From Coenobita brevimanus (Eukaryota; Arthropoda; Malacostraca; Decapoda; Coenobitidae), in assembly GCA_032717465.1 (NCBI GenBank), contig CM064713.1, positions 6,495,001-6,559,000 on the forward strand: a stretch of 64,000 nt of DNA. The letters run 5' to 3'. The notes under the pieces were generated by a model. It did not search any database. It was not told where the DNA came from and worked only from the letters and a program-made list of their open reading frames with translations. Below are positions 20,844-32,710 of the stretch, one piece after another. The position numbers were made by a program, and so were the translations under genes. Within the stretch, counting starts at the first letter, position 1. Each line of letters opens with the position of its first letter.

Positions 20844-21967
20844 AAGATCATATAGAGGCTGAGAGAGTGGACTTTCTGATCATCACTTGGTGGTGATGAA
20901 AATCAAGGTTCAAATGAAAGGGAAGAATAGAAGAAGGGATGAACCGGAGGAAGTAGTTCATAAAGGAGGTTGGAAAGGTTACAAGAGGATGGAAAAAAGG
21001 CAGAATATAAGAGAGAAGTGGAAGAGTGACTGGGTAAATATGGACTGGAGCAGATGGGGAACGTGGATGATGTGTGCAAGATATTCACAGAAGAAATCTG
21101 TGCAGCATGTGAGATGGAGAACAGAAGACGAAAGGGTGTGCAAGGAACAATATGGTGGAATGAAGAGAAAAGACAGCCTGTGGCACAAAAGAAGAAAGCA
21201 TATAGTGATTGGATGAGAAACAGGGGTGTGGAAAAAGTTGATGGACAGAAGAGAGTTATATGCAGAGAGGAAGAGAGAGGTGAAAAGATTAGTACGAGGG
21301 AGGAAGAAGAGAGTGGATGAGGAATTTGGATGCAATTTGAGTGTAAAGTGGACTGAATGTAAGAAAATTTTCTGGAAAGAGGTAGAGTTAGACAGGGTGT
21401 CAAAGAAGTTAGTTGGGGAGTGACACATAAAAATGGTAGATCACTGGTGGAGATGGGAGAAAAAGTGAGCAGATGGAGAGAACACTTTAAAGAATTTTGA
21501 ACATAGAGAATGAAAGTAATGTGAGTATCACTGGCTGGGGAATGGCTGGGAGAAGGAGGGAGGTGAGAAGAGAGGAAGAAATCAATATGATGGAAGTTGT
21601 GGACGCAACAAAGAAAGTCAAAACGGGGAAGGCCCCAGGAATTGATGGAGTGTGTGGTGAAATGCTGAAGCATGGGGGAGAGTAGTAGTAGAATGGATGT
21701 GGAAGATGTGCAGATTGGCCTGGAAGGAAGCGTACGATTAGATGATAGATGGATGGATGGACTTATTGAGACAGTTAGGGAAATAACAAAGGAAGTAGTT
21801 GGGGAAGAACAGGAAGGTTTTGGAAAGGGAAGAGGCTGTGTAGATCAGATATTTATTCTTAGGTCTTTAGTGGAAAAGTTTCTAGAGAAGGAAAAGAAAT
21901 TGTATGTGGCCTTCATGCATTTGGAGAAAGCATATGACAGGATGATAGACAAGGATTGTGGAAAGTA
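20844..21967 (+). pseudogene. LINE B, endonuclease end to RT, middle part of interrupted copy
   Basis: Covers the SDH region (SGLSDHHLVV in another frame), the linker (AQKKKAYSDWMRNRGVEKV), GKAPGIDGVCGEML at 21497-21685 and RT (GRGCVDQIFILRSLVEKFL) to the end of the AYDR region. Many frameshifts, and a deletion of about 120 bp of RT near 21735. Cut at TTAA (21968-21971) by a piggyBac-type MITE. Confidence 0.8.
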
Positions 21968-21971
21968 TTAA

Positions 21972-23163
21972 CCCTTTAACTGCAGGTGTCATCCCAGAAT
22001 GACATTGCAAAAACTGGACCAACCCGCAGGTGTCATTCTCGAATGTTTGTGAATATTTTGAATACCGCGCGTTTTTTCCGTGCGGCAATTGTTTCAAGGG
22101 AGAGTAGCTATTAAGTTCTTTCACTCCAGCCGACCCCCACCTCCCCCCCCCCCGGGCCCCCACCTCCAACCCCCTGGGCCCCCCACCCCACCCCTGACCA
22201 AACACGCATCAGTATCTGTCCAGCTGTGTGAGTGACAACACTGCTGATGTGGCAGTGAAGTGCAGGCAATTACAGTGCCTTTTACCTGCCTCAGTGAACA
22301 CAGAGTGGGTGTTTATCGTATGTGCAGTGTTCTTATATGTTTATAGTATTATTATCAGAATGAGGTTGGCATTTGGTAATGGTGTGTGAGCAAAAAATAG
22401 TGATTACAACACCGGTGATGTGGCAGTGAAGTGCAGGCAATTACAGTGCCTTTTACCTGCCTCAGTGAACACAGAGTGGGTGTTTATCGTATGTGCAGTA
22501 TTCATATATGTTTATAGTATTATTATCAGAATGAGGTTGGCATTTGGTAATGGTGTGTGAGCGAAAAATAGTGATTAAAACACCGCTGATGTGGCAGTGA
22601 AGTGCGGGCAATTACAGTGCCTTTTACCTGCCTCAGTGAACACAGAGTGGGTGTTTATCGTATGTGCAGTGTTCATATATGTTTATAGTATTATTATCAG
22701 AATGAGGTTGGCATTTGGTAATGGTGTGTGAGCGAAAAATAGTGATTAAAACACCGGTGATGTGGCAGTGAAGTGCGGGCAATTACAGTGCCTTTTACCT
22801 GCCTCAGTGAACACAGAGTGGGTGTTTATCGTATGTGCAGTATTCATATATGTTTATAGTATTATTATCAGAATGAGGTTGGCATTTGGTAATGGTGTGT
22901 GAGCGAAGGTAATGGTGTGTGAGCGAAAAATAGTGATTTTAGATCGCTCACTTCTAATGGCACTGCCCATCCAGTGATGGTCAACGAAATCATGAAACCT
23001 ACATCATTGCAAAGCCGAAGGTTAGTACTTTCTAATGGTACCTTATTTTTCGCTCTAGATTTATTCTGTGCAGAGTTATAAAGGTTTAAAGTTTGTTTAC
23101 ATTTTGGCTGGAACCCCCGCGGGAGAGGCCAGTCAGGGCAAAACAATGCCCGTGGTTAAAGGG
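21972..23163. mobile_element. piggyBac-type MITE, copy 1, with 171-bp repeat array
   Basis: A 1192-bp element between two TTAA words (21968-21971 and 23164-23167) that occur once in uninterrupted B. Ends are inverted: CCCTTTAAC at the left and GTTAAAGGG at the right, fitting piggyBac elements (TTAA target, ends starting CCC). No transposase frame. It contains a C-rich patch (22137-22195) and a tandem array. A second copy in opposite orientation is at 59320-60325. Confidence 0.85.
22251..22934. repeat. 171-bp tandem repeat, four units
   Basis: The word GGCAGTGAAGTGC recurs at 22251, 22422, 22593 and 22764, an exact 171-bp period. Units contain TTACCTGCCTCAGTGAACAC and GAATGAGGTTGGCATTTGG and differ at few positions. 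The last unit has a short extra duplication of GGTAATGGTGTGTGAGCGAA (near 22895-22930). The second MITE copy has three units. Confidence 0.9.
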
Positions 23164-24243
23164 TTAAGAACATATGGAGTAAATGGGAAGTTGGTGAATG
23201 CCGTGAAGAGTATGTATGAGGGTGCTATGGCTGCAGTGTGTATGGATAGTGAAATGAGTGAATTTTTCTATTTGAAGGCTGGATTGAAAAAGGGATGTTT
23301 CATGTCTCCATGGTTGTTTAATCTATATATGGCTGGGGTTATTAAAGAGATACAATGTAGGGCAGTTGATGTTGGAGTGGTCCTATTGAGAGAGGGCAGT
23401 GTTTGGAAACTCCCTGTACTGTTGTTTGCAGATGATACTGTGTTGTTAAGTGAGGATGAAGGGGAGCTGGAAAGCTTGGTGGAAGAGTTTGGGAGAATGT
23501 GTAAGAAACGGACTCCAAAGGTGAATGTAGGGGAGAGTAAAGTTATGGTCTTCGAGAGAAATGAAGTCAGTGAATGCACAGTGAGGTTGGATGGGGGGGA
23601 AATGGAAAATGTGGGTGCATTTAAGTGCTTGGGTAGCATGATGAGTGTGGATGGAAGTTTAGAGGGTGAAGTGCTTGAAAGGGTACAACGAGGAAGAAAG
23701 ATTGCTGGTTCCTTGAAAGCAGTTATAAGAAACTGGGAACTGAGCATGGAAGTGAAAAAGTTCCTACAAGACAGTATTGTCATACCAACTTTAACGTATG
23801 GAAGTGAAGCTTGGACCTTGTTGGAGGGACACAAGTTGAAACTGAGGCAGTGGAAATGAGTTATTTGAAAGGAGCATGGGGTGTCACATGGAGAGACAGA
23901 CTGACAAAATGAGGAAGTGAAGGAGCATTGTGGTGTGGATGTGGATGTGATAGGAAGCATTAGGAGAAACACACTGAGGTGGTTTTGCCATGACCTGGCC
24001 ATGTGAAGAGGACGGAGAGCGAGAGACTGATGAGGAGAGTGCATATGAGTGAGATGGAAGGGGGGGAGAGGGATGGGGAGGCCAAGAATGAGATAGAGGG
24101 ATGAAGTGGAGAGGTATATGAGAGAAAGGTATGTGAGCTGGGAGTAGGGCAGTGAAATGGCGGGGAACAGGGCGACATAGAGGCGATTTGTTTGTGGCCA
24201 TCCCTTATGGGAATAAGGCATCTGGCAGTAGATAGATAGATAG
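23164..24243 (+). pseudogene. LINE B, RT to C-terminus, last part of interrupted copy
   Basis: Resumes at the TTAA with the codons for LRTYGVNGKL and runs through GLKKGCFMSPWLFNLYMAG, FADDTVLLSEDE and TYGSEAWTLLEGHK (frame 23068-23859, of which the first part is MITE sequence). Frameshifts follow near 23835 and 23915. Ends GGCATCTGGCAGTAGATAG and (TAGA)n at 24229-24243. Confidence 0.85.
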
Positions 24244-24313
24244 AATCTTATAACAAGGACTTACTGCAGAACCTTCAGCACTTTCTCTTCCCCTCTATCT
24301 GTTTCCTTGATTT

Positions 24314-24365
24314 TTATTCTCTCTCTGTCTCTGTCTCTCGCTCTCTCTCTCTCTCTCCCTCCCTC
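24314..24365. repeat. (CT)n low-complexity tract
   Basis: CT-rich run with short interruptions just downstream of a B element tail; no coding meaning. Confidence 0.8.
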
Positions 24366-24419
24366 CTACTTGCTGAATTAAAGCCTGCATAGGTCTGTAT
24401 AAGCAAGTCAAATATTCTT

Positions 24420-24480
24420 CTTGGCTCGGTGGTCTATGCGATACAGATAACAAGGAGCCTAGGATTAAGTCTTACCTATC
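24420..24480 (+). mobile_element. tRNA-derived SINE head (candidate)
   Basis: TGGCTCGGTGG at 24422 matches the pol III A box (TRGCNNAGYGG) at 10 of 11 positions, and GATTAAGTC at 24463 matches the B box (GWTCRANNC) at 8 of 9. Spacing is 41 bp, right for a tRNA-like promoter. No tRNA cloverleaf survives by eye, so a SINE head is likelier than a tRNA gene. The 3' limit is unknown. Confidence 0.4.
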
Positions 24481-25607
24481 AATTATGCTTATACTTGTAG
24501 TATCAATATGATAAAGTTAAATTTCAGTTAACACACAATCACTGACTAACCTGCATGGCACAGATGAGGAGTTTTAGTGTGAGTGGTACATCATTCAGAA
24601 CAGTCCGTGTCAGGGTAAAAACCTGGTCCCAGGTGCAGTGCAGGAGGGATGGACGAACACTTACTATTACCCGGATCAATTGCCGGACTTCTTGAACCAT
24701 GTTTGCAGCTTCGTCCTTTGAGAATGAAATATAATAGTTAGATCTTATCTAACCTACTGAATCTGTTGATGTATTTCTTGCTTTATTCCTGCTGCCATCA
24801 TACACCTTTATTAGGTTTATGTGAGGATTTTCAAACCACAGAGGTTACCTATAGCCATTATTAAGCCCTATCATTACTACTGAATCCCTGTAAGTATAAT
24901 AAAATAGTCTGAAAGTAAATAGAATAAAAAGAAATATGTCACCAGATTGAAGGAACTTAGGCTGTTTCACTCAGTTGTGTCATTAATAAGATACTGAAGA
25001 ATTACCACATTTTCTTCAAGTTGCTTGTGATTCATTAGCAGGCTGTTCTGAAGACAGAAATTATTATTTTTTTTTTAACCTTTTCATCACAAACCAGAGA
25101 CATGTCTCACTTAAAATAATATTTTCCCTGCAACCACCATGGACTGTAAGTGAGGAATTACTGAATTACACTTCAGAGAGAACTTAGTTTATACTAAATT
25201 ACAACAATAAATGCATCATACAAACTGTATTCCAGCAAACATGATTTGCAATAACTGCTGCTCATAGTCACATTTTAATAAGCAACACCAATACTGTATT
25301 GTGCTACCAAAATTCTACCCAATTCACTCTACTTCTGTTCCTGTTATAACCTTCCACACACATGTCACACATTTGCTAAACAGCAGTCTGTCTACATTAA
25401 CTTGGGTGAGGATTTTTGTCCTATTATAGCCAAGTTTTCATAACTCAATGGTAGATTAAGACAATACTATGACTCTGCAACCTTTCCTCAGCACTTTATG
25501 ACCACAAATATAGTCTAATGTTATTTTCTTTTACAACTCAATGGCAGAATGAGGCAATAATATGGCTCCGCATCTTTTTATATGGCACTTCTTGTAGTGA
25601 CATATTT

Positions 25608-26882
25608 CTCACCTCTTCATTCCATCATGCTGTGGCACAAAAGGAGAAAGCATATAGTGAGTGGATGAGAAATGGGCGAGGAAGAATTTGAGAGATGGAA
25701 GAGAGTTATATGGAGAAAGGAAGAAAGAGGTGAAAAGATTAGTAAGAGAGAACAAGAAGAGAGTAGATGAGGAATATGGAAGGAATTTGAGTGTAAAGTG
25801 GAGGGAATGTAAGGAAATGTTCTGGAAAGAGGTAAAGAGAGTTAGACAAGGTGGCAAAGAAGTTAGTCGGGGAGTGAAAGATAAAAATGGTAGATTACTA
25901 GTGGAGAAGGGAGAAAAAGTGCACAGATGGAGAGAACACTTAAACAAATTGTTGAATACAGAGAATGAAAGTAATGAGAGAATGAGTTGCTGGGGAATGG
26001 TTGGGAGATGGAGGGATGTAAGAAGAGAGGAAGAAATCAGTAAGATGGAAGTTGTGGAAGCAATGAAGAAAGTATAAATGGGGAAAGCCCCAAGAATTAA
26101 TGGAGTGTGTGGTGAAATGCTGAAGCATGAGGGAGAGAGTAGCAAAATGGATGAGGAAGATGTGCAGATTGGCCAGGGAGGAAGCCAGAGTCCCAGAGGA
26201 TTGGAAGTCAGGTATAATCCCCCGTACAATGGAAAAAGGGAAAAAGAAGTGTGTGGTAATCATAGGGGCATTTGTCTTCTTAGTGTAAAAGGAAAAGTAT
26301 ATGGTAGGATACGTATGGACAGAGTTAGGGAAATAATAGAGGAATGAATTGGAGAAGAACAGGGAGATTTTAGGAAGGGAAGAGGTTGTGTAGATCAGAT
26401 ATTCATTCTCAGATCTTTTGTGGAAAAGTTTCTAGAGAAGGGAAAGAAGTTGTATGCATCTTTCATGGATTAGGAGAAAACATATGACAGGGTGGATAGA
26501 CAAGGACTGTGGAAAGTATTAAGAATATATGGAGTAAATGAGAAGTTGTTGAATGCTGTGAAGAGTATGTATGAAGATGCTAAGACTGCAGTGCATGTGG
26601 ATAGTGAACTGAGTGAATCTTTCTATCTAAAGGTTGGATTGAAAAAGGAATGTGTCATGTCTCCATGGTTGTTCAATCTGTATATAGATGTGATTATAAA
26701 TGAAATACATGGTCAGACAGTGGATGTTGAAGCATCCCTAATGAAAGAGGGCAGTGCAAGGAAACTCCCTGTACTGTTGTTTCCAGATGATACTGTGTTG
26801 TTAAGTGAAGACGAAGGGGAGATGCAAGGCTAGGTCAGTAAGTCTGGGAGAGTGTGTAAGAAACAGAATCTAAAGGTGAATG
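25608..26882 (+). pseudogene. LINE B copy hosting the provirus, left part
   Basis: Starts with about 22 bp of B in reverse (25608-25629), then forward B from CTGTGGCACAAAAGG. The frame 25661-26077 covers the linker (REQ-type repeats, KDKNGRLLVEKGEKV); 26078-26347 and 26492-26833 give RT with GLKKECVMSPWLFNLY and the palm FPDDTVLLSEDE instead of FADD. Ends at AATG (26879-26882), the provirus target duplication. Resumes at 55196. Confidence 0.85.
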
Positions 26883-27167
26883 TGTTTGTAACCATCTGTA
26901 ATAATATGTATTATGCAAGTATAGCATGTAAGTGTATTGTAAGTGTGATCTAAGTAGGGCGCCTGATTCAAATTCTGCTGAACTCTGAGTTTAAGGGCAC
27001 GCCGGCCCTAGCCAGCTCTCTCTCTAACAGTTAGCAACAGCCAGGGGATGAGTATGGGTGGTGATATATGGCTGTGTGGAGATTATAAGGCTGTGCTTAA
27101 TACATTATCAGAAAACCACTCCAGGACTTTGAATTCACCTATGACTGACATCAAGGGGGATTTAACA
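26883..27167 (+). repeat. 5' LTR
   Basis: 285 bp, TG...CA, nearly colinear with 54881-55191. It differs at roughly 16-20 positions by eye and lacks a 26-bp stretch present in the 3' LTR near 54957-54982. LTRs are identical at integration, so the divergence means the insertion is old. Confidence 0.9.
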
Positions 27168-27190
27168 AGTGGTGGCAGTAGTGGGATAAG
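27168..27190 (+). promoter_or_regulatory. Candidate primer binding site
   Basis: Directly after the LTR and two bases, TGGTGGCAGTAGTGGGAT starts with TGG, the complement of a tRNA CCA end. Its position is right for a minus-strand primer site. I cannot assign the tRNA with confidence. Confidence 0.5.
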
Positions 27191-28134
27191 TGTCATCGGC
27201 CGGCAATCTCTGTTTTATTGCTGTTGTTTCTCTGATGACGACACTGTATTTCCGCTCCAGCCTCCGGCCCTTTTGCAGTCTTGGCGTGGTTCTTTCGTAG
27301 TTACAGGATCATCCTTGCAGTTTTGGTGTGGTTTTGGGGCTCTCCTCCATACCAACACCCCACCTACTACCACACCACCAGTCACGTAAGCCTCCACCAC
27401 TACCCTCACTACCTGCCTTAACTGCCAGTCCTGTGTGACTTGTTATATTATCACACTGTATGGGGTTAGTTTTAGCCCCCCCATAAACCCCAATCAAATC
27501 CCCACTCCAGGAAGTAGCCCCCCAGCCGCCGTCCAATGCCACTGCGTCATCAACCCCCACCCTACCACACAGCCCTGACGAGAAGCAGAGAGCATGGCCA
27601 CTCACAACCAGCTACGCCACACCCTCACGCTCCTCTCAGCATCTTGCATCGCTCGGTGCTTGCCTGCTGCCCAGTTATGTCACGAGCATCTACACCCAAT
27701 CAACGCCGTCGGGAGGAGGAGACAGTGTCGGAAAGAGGCTCACTCGACACCCAGCTATCACATCGAACAGACATTACCAGACGTATTTTCCAAGTATTTT
27801 CTATGTGCATTTTCATGCATTTTCTTATCTCTTCATATTAATCGATTCATTTCTACAGAGATGGCGAGCTGTCTCTACAGACTGTGATAATTTCTTCATT
27901 TACTCTTGCTCATTCATTGCATTTCTCATCCCTCATTTTTTGTTCACTCAGTCCTACTTCATCCCATTTTCTCCCAATTATATCCATACTCAGCTGTAAA
28001 TAACGCATTCATTTCTACTCATAATAATTGTATATAAATCACTTCTTCATACACTATAATTATTTTCATTTATTCATTCCTTGATTCATTTATTCATTTA
28101 CGTGCTTCCTATTCTATTGATGTCCTTTTTTAAA
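27191..28134 (+). other. Provirus leader, no gene seen
   Basis: About 940 bp between the primer site and the first gag-like codon. Proline- and serine-rich short frames here (27536-27887) have no recognisable domain. It probably holds the 5' UTR and perhaps decayed gag N-terminal sequence. Confidence 0.45.
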
Positions 28135-29107
28135 ATGGTAGATTTCTCCTCGATTGAAACTGATAGTGAAACAGATGATCCTGTGTGTGATGATAGTGTA
28201 ATGTATCTTTGTAGTGGCAGATCTTATAGTAAGCATGCCTTAAGTTCCTTAACTACTTCTACTCCTGCCTAACCTACTACCACCTATATTGACCCTACTA
28301 TTGCTACCCTTAATCCAGATATATTGACACCAGGTACTCTATCATCTTCCCCAACTGATTCTCTTGAAGTAACACAGCCTTCTCCACAGCCACTATCCTT
28401 ACCTTCTACTTCACATACACAACCACTAACCATGATACACACCACTACCGCTACCACAGTTCCTTCTCACGCACCGTCTCAGCCTATTACCGTGCCTACT
28501 TCCTCACCTTTGCAGCCTCACTCTCTTCCTATGATGCTGAATCAGGGCCCCCCATCTCCCCAGTCCATATATTTGGACGATGCTAACTGACGAAAATTTA
28601 AAGGAGATGACAGTACAGTTTCCATCTATGACTTCCTCAGAGAGGTCGAAATAGACATTCGTAATCTGCAAACCCTTAAAAGTTTCTTATCTAATGGGTC
28701 GACTACACCAAGGCAGGTCACTAATACGAACCGCTATTCGTCCGGGGCACTTCGAAGATTGCCAAACATTTGACGCCTGTCGTCAACAGTTAATTCAACT
28801 TTGTTGTCAACATTCCAATGCCGCGTCTCTCATTGGGTTGACAAACCTTCTTAAGCAAATGGAGAAGGATATGAAAATATCTCCCCTACATGCAAAGGTA
28901 ACTGAAGCAGTCGCTACGATGAAGGCGACAAGTTCTGAGATGCGCCAATTGTTCTGTGGTACTCAATGGGTAACCGAAGTTAATGGAGAGCTTATGCCTT
29001 CACTAAACAATTTTGGAGATTTCCGGGGTTACCTAGGATTTATTAACTGGCTTACAGACCACCAGAGAGAAATAGCAGTACAGACTGGCTTTAACCCAGT
29101 GATAAAA
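28135..29107 (+). pseudogene. gag: gag, N-terminal and capsid-like part
   Basis: From ATG at 28135 (MVDFSSIETDSE) a Thr/Pro/Ser-rich region follows, broken by stops at 28270 and 28588. After a frameshift the frame from 28694 gives an acidic and helical part (HFEDCQTFDACRQQLIQLCC, LIGLTNLLKQMEKDM) consistent with a gag capsid region; this is a structural guess from position. The frame is then cut at 29108 by a Tigger transposon, and codons after 29110 belong to that transposon. Confidence 0.6.
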
Positions 29108-29109
29108 TA

Positions 29110-32100
29110 CAGTAATCCCTCCACTATCCGACGTAATAGAGCCAAAGGCATGTCCGGAAAGTGGTCCTGTCCGGATAGTGGGCACCAGCCTCCTGGACTT
29201 GTACTTATGGACCCTAACTCAGAAAAACACCTATACAACTCCCTCTGGACATGCATAGCACCTATTTAAGACCCAAATCACACCAATAAGGGACATAAAA
29301 GACTGAAATAAATGCAAAAGAACCATAAAATGAGGTTTTTGAGGTAGGTTTATACAATATCAAACATTCTGGGTACTTACAAGTCTCTGGCTCCTGGACT
29401 GGTAGTTATGGACCCTAACCTAACCTAACTCAGAAAAACACCTCCCTACTGCACATGCATAGCACCTAAGACACTACATATTCACACCAATAAGGGACAT
29501 AAAAAGAGTGAAATGAGGTGTTTGAGGTAAGTACAGTATGAAAAAAATACAGTACAGCACAGTATGAAACATTCTGCCTACTTAAAGCAAGTCCATGGCC
29601 ATCTCGATGAATAACCGCCTCCTCTCAGACTCTGACAGTAAGAAGGATTTCCTGAAGCACTGGCAGTACACTGTTCATGAAGTCTTGCACTTAAGTTATT
29701 CGCACTCAGAAGTCCATTCTCTTCACACTGCCCACTCTTGTCTTACTTATGCTCCATTGTAACTTAATAAGTGTTGCACTCTGCACTTTAAGTCTTTCCA
29801 CGCATAAAACCAATTTCAAAACAAATCACACAAGTTTATTTACGTTAAATTTAGTCCAAAAACTGTTTGTCTTTTCACTCAAATTTCTAATTTCTTAACA
29901 ATACTGTATGCACTGTTTTTCTTTCACTACACAACACTAAATTCCCGTGTGGTCTAGTGGAGAAGATCTTGCCGTTCAATCACTGTCAGAGTCTGAGGGT
30001 ATCGCTGGGAGGTGACCTAGGGGTGCGTCGCTGGGTCGTGGTGATGGCGTACCCACTGTAGACGACTCAGAAGATAGACGCAAACTCACGTCAAGCAGTG
30101 ACTCCACCGTGGCTGATGTGCTGGGCTGTGGCTCGGAGCATGAGGGCCTGTCTTGGGGAGGCAATGGAGTGGAGCCAGGGCTGGGCACAGCTAGGGTCAC
30201 GGGCCTGAAAAAGCTGTCAATCATTGATTGATGCAAGGAATGACGATTCTGACGATTTATGATGCGCTGCCTGAAAGCACGCACTTCCTCCACAAGTCCC
30301 ACGGGCCCCATCTCCCTGTCGCAGTCCGGGTGTTCCAGGTAGTCCAGAACAAACTCTAGGTGTTCCCGGTGTGCGCTCAGCTTGGGGATGGCTGGAGTTG
30401 TGTCATGCTCAGAGGAGTCCACATCATCGTCGCTGTCCTCGTCGGAATCTTCAAGCTGGGTACTGACACCTGCAACTGAAGATGCGATCTCAATATCAGA
30501 CAGGGTCTGATACCCAGGATCGCCCTCGTCGTCATCCAACCACTCACTCATTTCATCCACATCAACATCGTCGCAGCGCGCACGTAGACGTGCATGGAAG
30601 TCATCCACGTCGAAACCTAGGAAATCGTGCTCCACATCCATTCCGAGAAGCAGACGAGATCAACCATTTTCTAAGAGTCTTGACAGGGATTTCCTTCCAT
30701 GCACTGGCCCAGTTGTAAAAGGCAGACTTGATGTTATAGCGGCAAAGGTTTCCCAAAGTCCGTTGGCCTCGCGTGTCCCGTCCCTTCCTGCGCTCGTCCT
30801 CATCCTCAAGAACAACCATCACCTTGTCCAGGAATTTCCGTCGGTATAGGCGCTTCGTTACCACAATCACTCCTTGGTCCATTGGTTGTATGAGAGCAGT
30901 AGTATTAGGTGGCAGAAACATGCACCTAATGAGGCCATTCTCAGCCACCAAGTCCTTGTCGCACAGGTGGGCAGGTGCATTGTCGAGAAGGAGGGCCTTT
31001 ACCTGGTCGCATGGGATTCCCAGTTTCTCCTTCTGGTAATGTATGACCTCCTTGACGAAATGGCGGTGAAATTAGTTTTTTCAGATGTGGGCTGTGAACC
31101 ATGCCTTCAAGGAATGGTACCAGACGACAGGAAGGACATCCATCACCCCACGAAGACACAGAGGCTGCTTTGCATGGCCAACAATAACGGGCTTAAGCCG
31201 GTGCATGCCGTTAGCATTGGCACAACACAAAGCAGATATCCGTTGCTTGGAGAGCTTGCGGCCAGGTACACGCTTCTCCGTCTCCTCGGCTAGAGTGTTC
31301 GTAGGCAAAGAGCGATAGAATAAACCAGTTTCGTCAGCGTTGTAGACTTGACCGAGAGTGAGGCCCTCCCTGACGATCAAGCCCTTCACCTTGTGCTGAA
31401 ACTCCTCTACTCCATCCTCATTAGCGTCCAAAGCTTCGCCATGAGACTTACAGTTTGTAAGGCCATGCCGTAACTTGAACGCGAAGAGCCAACCCTCAGA
31501 TGCCTTGAAGCCTAGGGTGTCATGAAGCCTTGCGAACTTCTCAGCAGCAGCCTTCAGCTCCGTACCACATACCATCACACCAGCAGCACGTTGCTGTCAA
31601 TACCAAATCAATGTGGAGCGGTCAACTTCAGCAAACTTGGGAGTAATCATCATCTTCCTCTCCACGCTGCGTTTGCTTTTCGACGAGAAGTCTGCCGTGT
31701 ACTGCATGAGTTTGTCTCGGGATCTCTTAATATCAACCAAAGTAGATCGGGCCACGCTGAACTCACGGAGGATGCGTGATGAAGACCATACCGCATCTAC
31801 TTTCTCCAATATCTCCTGCTTCTTCTCCAGAGTCAAAACCACTCTCTTCCTCTTCTCAGGCGGTGGGGCCATCATCACACACGCGAAGGAAAGGCACGAG
31901 AGCAGCAGGAGTGCCTGCAGCAGGTAAGGCACCACCACAAAAGCGAGCACGTGGGCAGCCACGATGACGAGCGTTCACTCACGACAAGAGATGGGCGGAA
32001 AGTGGGGAGGATGCAGGGGCGCTCTAGCAGACGTTGGAGGAATGACGCACCACAACAAAGCTGTCCCATGCCGCGCGCACCAAATTCAAATTACGGGAAG

Positions 32101-32121
32101 GAATTATTATTATTATTATTA

Positions 32122-32163
<42 letters not shown>

Positions 32164-32231
32164 GGGGGGGGATTGGATCCCGGGACGATTATGTCCGGAA
32201 AGTGGGCATCTGGAAAGTAGAGGGATTACTG
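29110..32231 (-). mobile_element. Tigger (pogo-type) DNA transposon inside gag
   Basis: 3122 bp with inverted ends CAGTAATCCCTC and GAGGGATTACTG, flanked by TA on both sides (29108-29109 and 32232-32233), as in Tc1/mariner-pogo elements. Transposase lies on the minus strand (29976-31872). The right subterminal part has a compound TTA/TG/G microsatellite at 32103-32170. A non-autonomous relative at 49305-50393 shares its left-end sequence (29130-29310). Confidence 0.9.
29976..31872 (-). pseudogene. Tigger transposase (HTH plus DDE)
   Basis: Minus strand. Likely start at 31872 (MAPPPEKRKR). N-terminal Psq-type HTH (LTLEKKQEILEKV, FSVARSTLVDIKRSRDKL), then a Tc5/CENP-B HTH (AAEKFARLHDTLGFKASEGW), then the DDE core: NADETGLFYR (first D), LLLDNAPAHLCDK near 30960-31010 (second D) and LPPNTTALIQPMDQGVI (third catalytic region). 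The C-terminal part (30641-29976) is acidic. A stop lies near 31595, two stops near 31070, and a frameshift near 30640, so it is inactive. It would cut and paste its own ends at TA. Confidence 0.85.
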
Positions 32232-32233
32232 TA

Positions 32234-32710
32234 GTCAACATCTCAAAGGCCATAGTAAAAAGATCAGGATCAAATTTCACTCGCCAGGCCAGTACTCACA
32301 CCTCAGCCTCTCACTCCTCGGGCAGTACTGTGAGAGTACTGCACACCACAACTACTTCATCGGATTCCTCACGTTCGCGGCAAACTACGAAAAGCACACC
32401 TAATAATCGGTCTCACTTACAGTACCAATCACCATCTAGCGGTCATGACAAATCTACTGAGCGACAACGCAAACAATCCTCGATTGTGTGCTGGCACTGC
32501 GGTAATGTAGGTCATCAAGAGTCTAGCTGTGCACGCAAAGAAAGATGATTTTGTTCACAGGGACAGCAGCGCTCACCCTCGCGATCCCGTCGTCTTACAT
32601 GCAAATATAATAAGAACAGTACAATTCACTCCACTGACGAGTGTCGTTACCTTAAAAGCCGTCAGTCAGGGGAAGAGGAGAGCTTGGATCGGAAAAATGT
32701 AACCCAATAG
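32234..32710 (+). pseudogene. gag: gag, nucleocapsid with zinc knuckle
   Basis: gag resumes after the Tigger element in the frame that ends at 32548. It encodes CWHCGNVGHQESSC at about 32489-32530, a perfect C-x2-C-x4-H-x4-C retroviral knuckle that binds genomic RNA. Upstream is a Ser/Thr/Arg-rich basic stretch. A stop follows at 32546; beyond it in the same region is a second Cys-containing segment (RLTCKYNKNS). Confidence 0.85.

Larger units (their letters stand above)
24244..25607. other. Apparently unique sequence, no gene seen
   Basis: AT-rich, without a supported frame. It contains a CT-rich low-complexity tract at 24314-24365 and a tRNA-like segment at 24420-24480. 25440-25580 has two weakly similar pieces around the phrase CTCAATGG. 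I see no exon structure. Confidence 0.5.

Noticed and set aside
22251..22934. CRISPR-like array
   Set aside because: Units are contiguous 171-bp repeats without spacers, inside a eukaryotic MITE.
27536..27887. Pro/His-rich overlapping frames in the provirus leader
   Set aside because: No domain, no second support, and composition alone explains them.
32103..32170. TTA/TG/G compound repeat as a LINE tail
   Set aside because: It lies inside the Tigger element with no LINE 3' end next to it.
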